Below, piece by piece: positions 53,512 through 61,713 of a stretch of DNA of 64,000 nt. This stretch comes from JANQFV01 sp964468185. GTDB taxonomy: Bacteria; Planctomycetota; Phycisphaerae; UBA1845; Fen-1342. A program made the translations under genes and the position numbers. The stretch is taken from NCBI GenBank assembly GCA_964468185.1, contig CAYXTR010000009.1, forward strand, positions 62,001 through 126,000, read 5' to 3'. The notes below the pieces were generated by a model. It was not told the origin of the DNA. It did no database searches and worked only from the letters and a program-made list of their open reading frames with translations. Numbering within the stretch: position 1 is the first letter of the stretch; each line of letters begins with the position of its first letter.

Positions 53512-53545
53512 GCCGGGGATCCTGCGGCGGGTGCCGCTGCCCGGC
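53512..53545. terminator. Compound hairpin after pilT
   Basis: GCCGGG/CCCGGC encloses a second stem GCGGC-GGGT-GCCGC. It starts 77 nt after the pilT stop. No T-tract is present, so terminator function is inferred. The rest of the 309 bases between 53436 and 53744 hold no gene I can support. Confidence 0.45.
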
Positions 53546-53744
53546 AACCCAGGAGTCACGCCCGAACGCCATTCCGAGCATGAAGCTCAAGCCATCTTGT
53601 TCGCGGGCCGTCAGCAGCGACGGTGGGCAGATGTGACCGTTACGTCTCGCCAACGCACGATCAGGCGGCTCGAGGTCCCGCGAGTGGTGATCGGAGGATC
53701 GACCTCAGGTGAAGCACACCGTTGTCCACTCAGGAACACAACGA

Positions 53745-55013
53745 ATGAAGTACGCGCACTTGTTGTTGTCCGGGGCCCTTCTCGCCAGCACCCTGGCCGC
53801 GACAGCTCAGTCCGACATCGCGGTCGTGTCGGATACCGGCGGCCCCGTTTCGCAGATCGTGCTGCACTACGTGCCGGACTCGGTTCTGGATCTGCTCCCG
53901 ACCTACGAGGACTTGTTCGATTCCCTCAGTCCGCAAGTTGACCTACAGGTCCTCTGCCCGTGGCCGGAAGCCGTTGACGAGTTCAACGCCTGCTGGCTGG
54001 CACGCGCAGCGGCGGGTGGTCGGCGTGTCTGCGTCGTCGACGTGGACCGTCCCATCACCATCTGGGCTCGCGATCGACGCATCGCACGCGAGTACATCCA
54101 CGACGGTCGAACGGCTGCTACCTTCGTACCGGCCAACGTCGCCGACTATCAGGAGGACAAACGTGGCGACCTCGGTGTACCGCGATTGCTCGTGGGGCGC
54201 GGCCTCTTGCCGGGTGCGTTCAGCAGTCTGCTGCACCTGGAGGGCGGCAACGTCGTTTCCAATGATCGACATGCCTTCGTCGGCGCAAATGTCCTGACAG
54301 AGAATCCCACACTCGCCCATCAGGCCGATCTGCCCAGAATCTTGGAACGTATCCTTGGCCGCGACGTGATCCTGGTCGGCGAGCGTGGTACCGACGTGCC
54401 ATGGCAGCACATCGACATGTACCTCACGCCGATCGACGACCAGACGGTCCTGGTGGCAAGCCCAGCGCTGGCCCGTTCACTGTTGTTGGGTGAGAACTGC
54501 GACCTCTTCGCGGATCGGGACGAATCTGAGCAGCCCCTGCCGTTGCTGCTCTATCGTGACGAAGAACTCGATATCGCAGCCCAGCAGCTGGAGTCCTACG
54601 GGTACAACGTCGTCCGCTTGCCGGCGATCATCGACCCCGCGGAAGACTGGATGATCACCTACAACAACGTCATCCTGGAGCACACGGTTGCCGGCCGCGT
54701 GGCCTACATGCCCGTGTATCACTTCCGAACGCTGGATGACGCGGCCGAGGAGGTTTATCAACAACTCGGTTTTCAGGTAAGGCGCATCGATGTGTCCGGC
54801 GTCTATCGCTACGGCGGTGCGATCCGCTGCGTCGCGAATGTGATCCGTCGCGAACGAGTCCCATCCGCCCCGCCTTCGCCCAGACGCTTGACGAACCGCG
54901 CCAACGTCCCTCCGCCGGACTGGGAGTGCCGGCTACAGTATGAGGCCGGGCCGCGCTGGCCGCGAAGAGCAGCCTGGACCCGCATTCACTTTACCAATCG
55001 GCCCCCCAGTTGA
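53745..55013 (+). CDS. Exported agmatine-deiminase-like (pentein fold) protein
   Basis: A 422-residue protein, started at ATG 53745 because AGGA is 9 nt upstream and a signal peptide follows (YAHLLLSGALLASTLAATAQ). The body carries the landmarks of the guanidine-modifying (pentein) superfamily, close to agmatine deiminase: LLHLEGGNVVSND for the EGG acidic site, WQHIDMYLTPID for the His-x-Asp motif and a GGAIRCVANV segment with the catalytic Cys. In agmatine deiminases the last reads GGGNIHCxTQ, so Arg replaces the His before the Cys. Export is unusual for this family. A disordered Pro/Arg-rich tail follows. It overlaps the opposing MerR gene by 28 nt. Arginine or agmatine hydrolysis outside the cell is an inference. 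Confidence 0.75.
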   Translation: MKYAHLLLSGALLASTLAATAQSDIAVVSDTGGPVSQIVLHYVPDSVLDLLPTYEDLFDSLSPQVDLQVLCPWPEAVDEFNACWLARAAAGGRRVCVVDVDRPITIWARDRRIAREYIHDGRTAATFVPANVADYQEDKRGDLGVPRLLVGRGLLPGAFSSLLHLEGGNVVSNDRHAFVGANVLTENPTLAHQADLPRILERILGRDVILVGERGTDVPWQHIDMYLTPIDDQTVLVASPALARSLLLGENCDLFADRDESEQPLPLLLYRDEELDIAAQQLESYGYNVVRLPAIIDPAEDWMITYNNVILEHTVAGRVAYMPVYHFRTLDDAAEEVYQQLGFQVRRIDVSGVYRYGGAIRCVANVIRRERVPSAPPSPRRLTNRANVPPPDWECRLQYEAGPRWPRRAAWTRIHFTNRPPS

Positions 55014-55867
55014 AGCCCTTTCACGAACGCGGCCAACTCACCCATCGAGTGCCCCACGTAAACGTTGTCGCCCTTCGGCAGCCGGACCTTATCACACGCG
55101 TCACCGCCAATAATGAGCTTGATCTCTCGCTGGGCAAGTTGCTGTGCGAGGTGGGCAAGGCCCGGTTCCAGCGACTCAGGCGCGTCAGCGTGCGTAACAC
55201 TCATCCAGACCAGGGCAGCCTCATGATGGTCGGCGGCCTGCAGGAATGACTCGAACGGTGTCTGTGCGCCCAGGTTCACGGCGTGAAATCCCTCGGCTGC
55301 CAGCACCGTCGCTGCGATGGCAGACGTCAACGCACATGTGTCTTTCGGGGGCGCACCCCCGACGGCAGCCGGCTGAGAGATCTGAGGATCGATGGTCGTA
55401 TGCAGTTGCCGCACGGCCTCCAGGCAGATTTCCGACGCCCGATGCTCAAGGAAGATTCCCTCCTCGTGTTCCTGCCACAAGCTGCCCAAACGGTGAAACG
55501 CGCTCGCAATCGGGCCGTCACTGATCGCAGCAACACTCCGGCCAGCCAGGTACATGGAGAGGATGAGGCCACGGGCTTCATGACCGCGCCCCTCCTTCAG
55601 GTAGGCATGCAGCCGTTCCGCATCATCATCCCCGACGCGATTGCCATCCGAGACCGCCTCCAAGTCAGGCAACCCCAGCACGTCGGGGCGGACGATCGTC
55701 GCTTGCGACTCGCGAATGAAACGGATCGCCTCGGCGATGGGGATCCGGCGATGTCCGCCCGCCGTCCGCGAGACACGGATGCGTCCGTCGTCGGCCCAGC
55801 GTTTCAAGGATGACTCGCTAACGCCGATCGCTTGTGCCAATTCCTTCGGTGAGAGTACTGGATTCAT
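54986..55867 (-). CDS. MerR-type regulator with B12-binding-like domain (CarH/LitR family)
   Basis: A 293-residue regulator with an N-terminal MerR winged helix (residues 1-70; LSPKELAQAIGVSESSLKRW, then RTAGGHRRIP) and the CarH/LitR-type sensory part. The four-helix cap keeps W131 and E141-H142 in the W-x9-EH pattern. The B12 domain lacks the E-x-H-x-x-G lower-ligand motif: it reads D176-T-C178-A-L-T181, so Cys replaces the cobalt-binding His. Gln132 stands where TtCarH has the His that binds cobalt after photolysis. Later B12-fold segments (NLGAQTPFESFL, IIGGDACDKV, GHSMGELAAF) are intact. It is divergent from the FAS1 gene and most likely controls the photorepair cluster. It may no longer bind B12. 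Confidence 0.85.
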   Translation of the reverse strand: MNPVLSPKELAQAIGVSESSLKRWADDGRIRVSRTAGGHRRIPIAEAIRFIRESQATIVRPDVLGLPDLEAVSDGNRVGDDDAERLHAYLKEGRGHEARGLILSMYLAGRSVAAISDGPIASAFHRLGSLWQEHEEGIFLEHRASEICLEAVRQLHTTIDPQISQPAAVGGAPPKDTCALTSAIAATVLAAEGFHAVNLGAQTPFESFLQAADHHEAALVWMSVTHADAPESLEPGLAHLAQQLAQREIKLIIGGDACDKVRLPKGDNVYVGHSMGELAAFVKGLQLGGRLVK

Positions 55868-56439
55868 CTAATCCTCTTGATCGTTTTGGATGATTGTACA
55901 GGCGGTTGCGACGGCCCGCAACCCGTGTGGGATCAACTGGTGTGGTCCAGAAATCCTTCAGGGCTGGTTTCTTCACAAATTCTCCGGACGCTGTTTGACT
56001 TTAGCTCAAAGCGCTGCAATACTCTTGGACGATATGAGCGATTTGAACGAAAAACCGTGCAGCCCACTCAAGCTTGCAGCAGACCTCTCTCGCTTCTCCG
56101 ATCGCAGCGAGACCGGTGCGGCGGCGTGTCCCCCGCCGCACCGGTCATTCCTTTCCGACGGCAGCGAGCAGGTCCGAGAACTGCGGATCTGGGCGGCCCG
56201 AATCAGGCGCATCGCCGGCGGGCATGAATCAAACGAGAGCCTCCCGTGCGGGGAGAGCTGTGACCGGGTTTTGACCCATCTGGACTGGCCGGGCAACCCC
56301 GGCCTGAGGCAGCACACGGTCATGCTGGTCATCAGGAATCGTTCACCGTGGCCTGGCCGCCGGAGCTATCCGCGGCTTGACCACAACTGATATATGGGAA
56401 CCACTTAGTAATCTAGAGAGCCGAATGGGAGATGATGCA
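55868..56439. promoter_or_regulatory. Divergent control region of the regulator/FAS1 cluster
   Basis: These 572 bases should carry promoters and operators of the MerR regulator and the FAS1 gene. ATTGTACA lies at 55893-55900, 26 nt before the regulator start, in the right place for a CarH-type operator. A perfect 14-bp inverted repeat GACCGGTGCGGCGG/CCGCCGCACCGGTC with an 8-nt loop spans 56111-56146. A second hairpin GGCCGGG/CCCGGCC lies at 56287-56304. TTGACC at 56377-56382 and GGGAACC at 56396-56402 precede the FAS1 gene and could be -35-type elements. An open frame on the plus strand across it (55890-56390) crosses both hairpins and is not accepted as a gene. Confidence 0.45.
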
Positions 56440-57381
56440 ATGAAACATGCAATGAAGAACGTAACGTTGGCAATGATCGCCGGTGCCGCAGTCCTGATGC
56501 TCGCCACGCCCGCACTGGCTCAGTGCAGTGGGAGCGGTACGAAAGCGATGGCCGCGTCTCAGAAGGCCGACATCGTCGACACCGCCGCCTCCGCCGGCAA
56601 CTTCGACACGCTGCTTGCCGCCGCAAAGGCTGCCGGGCTGGTGGACGCGCTGAAGGGCGATGGTCCGCTGACCGTCTTCGCGCCGACCGACGAGGCCTTT
56701 GGCAAGTTGCCGAAGGGCACCGTGGAGACGCTCCTCAAGCCTGAGAACCGCGACCAGTTGCGGGCCGTCCTCACGTACCACGTCGTCAGTGGCAAGCTGA
56801 AGGCCAAGGACGTGATCAAGAGTAGCGGGGCCGCCACGCTGAACGGACAGTGGCTCAGCTTTGATACCAAGGGTGACAAGGTCATGATCGATGGGGCCCG
56901 CGTCGTGTCCGCGGACATCAAGGCTAGCAATGGCGTGATCCATGTCATTGATCAGGTTGTCCTGCCAAGTTCGGACAACATCGTGCAGACCGCCAAAACT
57001 GCGAAGAAATTCCAGACGCTGTTGACCGCTGCCCAGGAAGCTGGTTTGGCGGACACGCTCTCGAACGGCGGTCCATTCACGGTCTTTGCCCCCACTGACG
57101 AAGCTTTCGCCAAGCTGCCGGACGGCACCGTTGAGAGCTTGCTGAAGCCCGAGAACCGCGAAAAGCTCCAGCAGATCCTCAAGTACCACGTTGTCGCCGG
57201 TCGGGTGTACTCCCCCGACGCCCTGAAGGCGGGCAAGGCCGAGACGTTGCTCGGCAAGGAAATCCGTCTGGCGATGGCGGGCGGTACCGCGCGGGTCAAC
57301 GACGCACGGATCATTATGACCGACATCGACGCTTCGAACGGCGTCATTCACGTGATCGACCAGGTCATTCTGCCGAACTAG
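56440..57381 (+). CDS. Exported protein with two fasciclin (FAS1) domains
   Basis: A 313-residue secreted protein; the ATG at 56440 follows GGGAG by about 8 nt and gives a signal peptide ending LATPALAQ. Two tandem FAS1 domains follow, each with the H1 pattern TVFAPTDEAF and the H2 pattern NGVIHVIDQV. Domain 1 covers about residues 42-175 and domain 2 about 180-312. FAS1 proteins mediate adhesion or surface interactions and are frequently found beside photolyase genes in bacteria with LitR/CarH regulators. It is 72 nt upstream of the DUF378 gene on the same strand, likely one transcript. Confidence 0.9.
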   Translation: MKHAMKNVTLAMIAGAAVLMLATPALAQCSGSGTKAMAASQKADIVDTAASAGNFDTLLAAAKAAGLVDALKGDGPLTVFAPTDEAFGKLPKGTVETLLKPENRDQLRAVLTYHVVSGKLKAKDVIKSSGAATLNGQWLSFDTKGDKVMIDGARVVSADIKASNGVIHVIDQVVLPSSDNIVQTAKTAKKFQTLLTAAQEAGLADTLSNGGPFTVFAPTDEAFAKLPDGTVESLLKPENREKLQQILKYHVVAGRVYSPDALKAGKAETLLGKEIRLAMAGGTARVNDARIIMTDIDASNGVIHVIDQVILPN

Positions 57382-57453
57382 CGCTGAACGGCACGATCAG
57401 TCGATTTGCAACAGAAGAACTGGATGGGCATTTACAATAAGGAAGGTAGAGCA

Positions 57454-57678
57454 ATGAAAACGCTTGATATTATCGCAGCCATCCTGCTGGTGGTTGGCGG
57501 CCTGAACTGGGGCCTGTGGGGTGCGTTCGAGTTCGATCTGGTGGCCGCGATCTTCGGCGGCAACACCGCGCTCCTGAGCAAGATCATCTATGTCGTCGTC
57601 GGCCTGGCAGCCGTTTATCAGGCAGTGTCGCTGAAGGCGATTCAGAAGCGCTGGAACGTGCAGCCAGCGATGGCGTAA
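57454..57678 (+). CDS. DUF378 membrane protein
   Basis: A 74-residue protein started at ATG 57454, preceded by GGAAGG at 7 nt. Two membrane helices: about residues 3-26 (DIIAAILLVVGGLNWGLWG) and 42-62 (KIIYVVVGLAAVYQAVSL), with the diagnostic GGLNWGL of DUF378. No biochemical role is known. It is cotranscribed with the FAS1 gene and followed by two hairpins. Confidence 0.88.
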   Translation: MKTLDIIAAILLVVGGLNWGLWGAFEFDLVAAIFGGNTALLSKIIYVVVGLAAVYQAVSLKAIQKRWNVQPAMA

Positions 57679-57702
57679 CGGTGTACTGAGTTTCGCAAGA
57701 AC

Positions 57703-57724
57703 CGGATGCGTCGCAACGCATCCG
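57703..57724. terminator. Hairpin after DUF378
   Basis: CGGATGCGT/ACGCATCCG, a perfect 9-bp stem with tetraloop CGCA, 25 nt after the DUF378 stop. Confidence 0.55.
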
Positions 57725-57749
57725 AGACGATCCCCCTCCCACCCGAGCG

Positions 57750-57782
57750 CCCACGGGCTCCGTCCCGTGGGTTGCTCATTTT
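57750..57782 (+). terminator. Intrinsic terminator between DUF378 and SDR genes
   Basis: CCCACGGG/CCCGTGGG, a perfect 8-bp stem with 6-nt loop, followed by TTGCTCATTTT. It would separate the FAS1-DUF378 transcript from the photolyase operon or act as an attenuator between them. Confidence 0.65.
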
Positions 57783-57794
57783 CCGGAGATCACG

Positions 57795-58553
57795 ATGCCA
57801 GCGAACGAAAGAACTGAGCAGCCGGTCTATGCCGTGCTGGGTGCTACTGGCGGTGTCGGGGCGGCCCTCGCGAAGCGTCTCGCGCAAACTGGTGCCACGA
57901 TTGTCATAGCCGGCCGCGATGCGGACAAACTGAATACGCTGCCGCGTGAGCTCAATGGCGAGGCCACCGTGGTCGACGCGACGCGTTTCGACCAGGTGGA
58001 GGAATGGATCCACGCCATCCACGAGCGGGCCGGCCGACTCGATGGCGTCGCCAATTGCGTCGGCTCATTGCTGCTGAAGCCTGCGCACCTTACCAGTCCT
58101 GAAGAGTTGGATGACGTCGTTCGCACGAACCTGATGAGTGCCTTCGCAATCGTTCGTGCCGCCGTGCGGGTCATGCGCGAGGGTGGCTCCATTGCGCTCG
58201 TCTCGTCGGCCGCCGCCGAAATCGGGCTGGCCAATCACGAAGCCATTGCTGCAGCCAAGGCCGGCATCGCTGGACTGACGCGCTCAGCCGCTGCGACCTA
58301 CGGTGCACGCGGCATTCGCGTCAACGCCGTCGCGCCAGGGCTTACCCGTACACCACTTACGGCGCGCATCACCGCCAACGAACGTTCTCTGCGCGCCTCA
58401 ACCGACCTGCACGCCTTGGGCCGCATCGGCGAGCCGGAAGACGTCGCGGCAGCTTTGGCCTGGCTCATGACTCCCGATAGTGGCTGGGTAACCGGTCAGG
58501 TGATCGGCGTTGATGGCGGGCTGTCGCGCGTACGCTCACGCAATGGTGGCTGA
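57795..58553 (+). CDS. SDR-fold protein lacking the catalytic tyrosine
   Basis: A 252-residue short-chain dehydrogenase/reductase fold with the cofactor motif GATGGVG (residues 16-22). The active-site region has Ser137-Ser138 and Lys155, but the tyrosine of Y-x-x-x-K is missing: the segment reads NHEAIAAAKAG, with Ile151 four residues before the lysine. The rest (VNAVAPGLTRTPLT, VTGQVIGVDGGLS) is normal. It may bind NAD(P) without classic oxidoreductase chemistry or use other residues. It heads the photolyase operon after a terminator-like hairpin. GGAG is 8 nt upstream. Confidence 0.82.
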   Translation: MPANERTEQPVYAVLGATGGVGAALAKRLAQTGATIVIAGRDADKLNTLPRELNGEATVVDATRFDQVEEWIHAIHERAGRLDGVANCVGSLLLKPAHLTSPEELDDVVRTNLMSAFAIVRAAVRVMREGGSIALVSSAAAEIGLANHEAIAAAKAGIAGLTRSAAATYGARGIRVNAVAPGLTRTPLTARITANERSLRASTDLHALGRIGEPEDVAAALAWLMTPDSGWVTGQVIGVDGGLSRVRSRNGG

Positions 58554-58600
58554 TCGCGGAATGGCGCCCTAGCGACTATCATGGACACTCGGGCCAACGC

Positions 58601-60109
58601 ATGAATCCGCAGATAGGCCAAACGCCGGATCCCCACCCCGCCCCCGTACTCGTCACAGGCGCGACGGGTTACATCGGCGGACGTCTGGTGCCACGGCTGC
58701 TCGCAGCCGGCTTCCAGGTACATTGCCTGGTGCGCGATGCGCGCAAGGCCCGCGGCCGACCCTGGGGCCAGCACGAGCGGGTCGCCATTTTCGAGGGCGA
58801 CCTCGCTGATGCGCAGGCCGTGAGGGCCGCCCTCTGCGGCTGCCACACAGCCTACTACCTCGTCCATTCGATGACAGCCGTCGGCTCCGCGTATCGTGAG
58901 CACGATCGCCACCTGGCACAGACTTTCGCCAAAGCGGCCGAGGCGGAGCACGTGCAGCGCATCATATACCTGGGCGGCTTGGGCGAAACCGGCGAAAACC
59001 TCAGCGAACACTTGACGTCGCGTCGGGAAACAGAGCAAGCCCTGGCCTCGGGCCGGGTCCCCGTCACGACCCTGCGGGCGGCGATGATCATCGGCTCAGG
59101 CTCGGCTTCGTTCGAAATCCTGCGCTACCTGGTCGAGCGTCTGCCGATCATGGTTACGCCGCGCTGGGTCAGCACCGAGTGCCAACCCATCGCCGTGCGC
59201 AACGTACTGCACTACCTCGTAGCGTGTCTCGATGCGCCACGGACCGTCGGTACGACGCTCGATATCGGCGGTCCCGACGTCGTGACCTACCATGAGTTGA
59301 TGCGCGTGATGGCAGCTGCCCGTGGCCTGCGTCGCCGAATCGTGGTACCCGTCCCGGTTCTCACACCCTATCTCAGCTCGCTTTGGATTCATCTCGTAAC
59401 GCCGCTGAGTCACAACATCGCCCGCCCACTGGCCGAAGGACTGCGGAATCGTGTCGTGTGCCGCAACGCTGACGCGGCACAACTGATGCCGCAGCGTCTG
59501 CTGACCGTGCGCGAGTCGATCGACGCCGCGCTCGGCAAACTCGCCGCCGGCGAAGTGGAGACCGCCTGGAGCGACGCCGGCCCCGTACCGGGCGATCCGG
59601 ACTGGTCCGGCGGAACGGTGTACACCGATGAACGCGACATGGCGGTGAAGGCTCCGGCGGAAATCACCTACCGGGCTGTATGTCGCATCGGCGGCGGTCA
59701 GGGTTACTACGCGGCAGATTGGCTGTGGCGCGTGCGCGGCTGGATGGATCGGCTGGTCGGGGGCCCCGGTTTGCGACGTGGCCGTCGAGATCCGGAAGAG
59801 GTGGCGTTCGGAGAGTCGCTGGACTTCTGGCGCGTCACAGCCATCGAACCCGGCCGTCGCCTGCGGTTGCGAGCTGAAATGAAGCTGCCTGGCGAGGCCG
59901 AGCTCGAGTTCACCATCGCGCCGGGCGAGACCGGCGGTTGCCTCCTGACGCAAACGGCGCGCTTCATGCCGAAGGGGCTCGTAGGCCTGGCTTACTGGTA
60001 CGCCGTCCTGCCGCTGCACGGCATCGTTTTCAGCGGCATGCTGAATGGCATCCGCCGTACGGCCGAACAGATGACTGCTGCGTATGTTCCGACCGAGGAT
60101 CCGTCATGA
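58601..60109 (+). CDS. NAD(P)-binding NmrA-like protein with DUF2867 domain
   Basis: A 502-residue protein. Residues about 15-320 are an atypical SDR/NmrA-like Rossmann domain with VLVTGATGYIGGRLV and LRAAMIIGSGSASFE. Residues about 345-495 are the DUF2867 SRPBCC-like domain (YRAVCRIGGGQGYYAADWLW, LDFWRVTAIEPGRRLRLRAE). This two-domain arrangement often lies next to photolyase and LitR-type genes; its enzymatic role is unknown. Its stop overlaps the start of the photolyase-like gene by 4 nt, so it is translationally coupled to it. Confidence 0.88.
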   Translation: MNPQIGQTPDPHPAPVLVTGATGYIGGRLVPRLLAAGFQVHCLVRDARKARGRPWGQHERVAIFEGDLADAQAVRAALCGCHTAYYLVHSMTAVGSAYREHDRHLAQTFAKAAEAEHVQRIIYLGGLGETGENLSEHLTSRRETEQALASGRVPVTTLRAAMIIGSGSASFEILRYLVERLPIMVTPRWVSTECQPIAVRNVLHYLVACLDAPRTVGTTLDIGGPDVVTYHELMRVMAAARGLRRRIVVPVPVLTPYLSSLWIHLVTPLSHNIARPLAEGLRNRVVCRNADAAQLMPQRLLTVRESIDAALGKLAAGEVETAWSDAGPVPGDPDWSGGTVYTDERDMAVKAPAEITYRAVCRIGGGQGYYAADWLWRVRGWMDRLVGGPGLRRGRRDPEEVAFGESLDFWRVTAIEPGRRLRLRAEMKLPGEAELEFTIAPGETGGCLLTQTARFMPKGLVGLAYWYAVLPLHGIVFSGMLNGIRRTAEQMTAAYVPTEDPS

Positions 60110-61710
60110 GCGCGGCTCGCGGAGGGCACGCGACCTTCAGACCGCCACGCGTCACTGGCGGCGTCGAGCGGCTGCTGATTCTGTTTGGAGATCAGCTCGA
60201 CTTGCAGAATCCGGTGTTGCGCGGGCTGAACGCCAAGCGCGATGTGGTCCTGATGATGGAAGTCGCCGAAGAAGCAACGCACGTTCCGAGTCACAAGCAG
60301 CGAACGACGTGGTTCCTGGCGGCGATGCGACACTTTGCCGTCGAATTGGTCAGGCGCGGAACCCGGCTGCACTACATCACGCTCAATGACTCCGGCAATG
60401 CGCACAACTTCACCGATACACTCCGCAGGACGGTCAAACACCTGCAACCCACACGCCTGGACGCCATTCGCCCGGGTGATTGGCGCGTCATGCAGCAGGT
60501 TGAGGGGTGGTCTGCGCTGCTGGGACTCGATGTGCAGTTGCACGAGGACGCCCACTTCTACCTGCCGCCCGCCGAGTTTCCGCAGTGGGCTGCTGATCGC
60601 AAGACTTTGGTGCTGGAGCACTTCTATCGCATGATGCGGCGACGTTTCGAAGTTCTGGTTGATGCGCAGGGTGCACCTGAGGGTGGCCACTGGAACTACG
60701 ATGCCGACAATCGTGCCGCTTATGACGGAATCACGTCGCTGCCCAAGCCGCGCCAATTCCGGCCGGACGAGATCACGCGTGAGGTGATGGAGCTTGTCGA
60801 TAATCACTTCAGCGACGCTCCCGGCACGCTCGACGATTTCGTCTGGCCCGTAACGCGGCGCGAGGCGCTTGCGGCACTACGCGCGTTTATCGATGCGCGT
60901 TTGCCGAGCTTCGGCAAGTTCCAGGACGCCATGGTCGCCGGTGCTCCGTGGATGTTCCATTCGCTACTATCGCCCGCCCTGAACCTGAAACTGCTGAACC
61001 CGCGCGAAGTGATTGACAAGGCCGTTGCCGCCTATCACGACGGCAAGGCACCGCTGAACAGTGTTGAGGGTTTCGTGCGCCAGATTCTCGGCTGGCGCGA
61101 GTTCATGCGCGGAATCTACTGGCACGAGGGCCCTGACTACGCTCAACGCAACGCGCTGGAGCAGGTTGGGCACCTACCCGAGCTGTATTGGACGGGGCGG
61201 ACGGACATGCGCTGCCTGGCCGAATCCGTGGGGCAGGTTCTGCAGCACGGCTACGGGCACCACATCCAGCGTCTCATGGTCACGGGCAATTTCGCGCTCA
61301 TTGCCGGCGTACACCCGCGCGAAGTGTCCGATTGGTATCTCGGCATGTACGTCGACGCCGTGGATTGGGTCACATTGCCCAACACGCTGGGCATGGTGAT
61401 GTTCGGCGATGGCGGCGTTGTGGCCACCAAGCCCTACGCCGCCAGTGGTCAGTACCTTCGGCGTATGAGCGATTACTGTGATGGCTGTCGCTATGACCCG
61501 CGCAAGCGTATCGGCGACGGCGCTTGCCCGTTCAGCACATTCTACTGGGACTTTCTGATGCGGAATGAGCGGCGACTGCGCGACAATCGCCGCATGCAAT
61601 TGTCTCTCGGCAATCTGAAGCGACTCGACGCCGACGAGCGGGCTGCCATTGGTCACCAGGCCAACGCGTTGCGCACGTCACTCGGCATCGGCGACGTGAA
61701 CGGGAGTTGA
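60106..61710 (+). CDS. Iron-sulfur cryptochrome/photolyase (PhrB-like, (6-4) type)
   Basis: A 534-residue FAD protein of the FeS-BCP (prokaryotic (6-4) photolyase) group. Four cysteines, C370, C458, C461 and C474, have separations of 88, 3 and 13 residues, the same as Cys350/438/441/454 that bind [4Fe-4S] in Agrobacterium PhrB as I recall it. The N-terminal antenna domain begins LLILFGDQLDLQN and the FAD domain contains GGHWNYDADNRAA, GWREFMRGIYW and NFALIAGVHPREVSDWYL. The start was set at 60106, overlapping the preceding stop by 4 nt. It probably repairs (6-4) photoproducts or senses light. It is in the same operon as the class I photolyase 3 nt later. Confidence 0.93.
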   Translation: MSAARGGHATFRPPRVTGGVERLLILFGDQLDLQNPVLRGLNAKRDVVLMMEVAEEATHVPSHKQRTTWFLAAMRHFAVELVRRGTRLHYITLNDSGNAHNFTDTLRRTVKHLQPTRLDAIRPGDWRVMQQVEGWSALLGLDVQLHEDAHFYLPPAEFPQWAADRKTLVLEHFYRMMRRRFEVLVDAQGAPEGGHWNYDADNRAAYDGITSLPKPRQFRPDEITREVMELVDNHFSDAPGTLDDFVWPVTRREALAALRAFIDARLPSFGKFQDAMVAGAPWMFHSLLSPALNLKLLNPREVIDKAVAAYHDGKAPLNSVEGFVRQILGWREFMRGIYWHEGPDYAQRNALEQVGHLPELYWTGRTDMRCLAESVGQVLQHGYGHHIQRLMVTGNFALIAGVHPREVSDWYLGMYVDAVDWVTLPNTLGMVMFGDGGVVATKPYAASGQYLRRMSDYCDGCRYDPRKRIGDGACPFSTFYWDFLMRNERRLRDNRRMQLSLGNLKRLDADERAAIGHQANALRTSLGIGDVNGS

Positions 61711-61713
61711 CTC

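Noticed and set aside
55890..56390. Open frame of 166 codons in the regulator/FAS1 intergenic region
   Set aside because: It crosses a 14-bp and a 7-bp perfect hairpin, has no ribosome-binding site, and its residue mix shows no domain; it is more likely non-coding control DNA.
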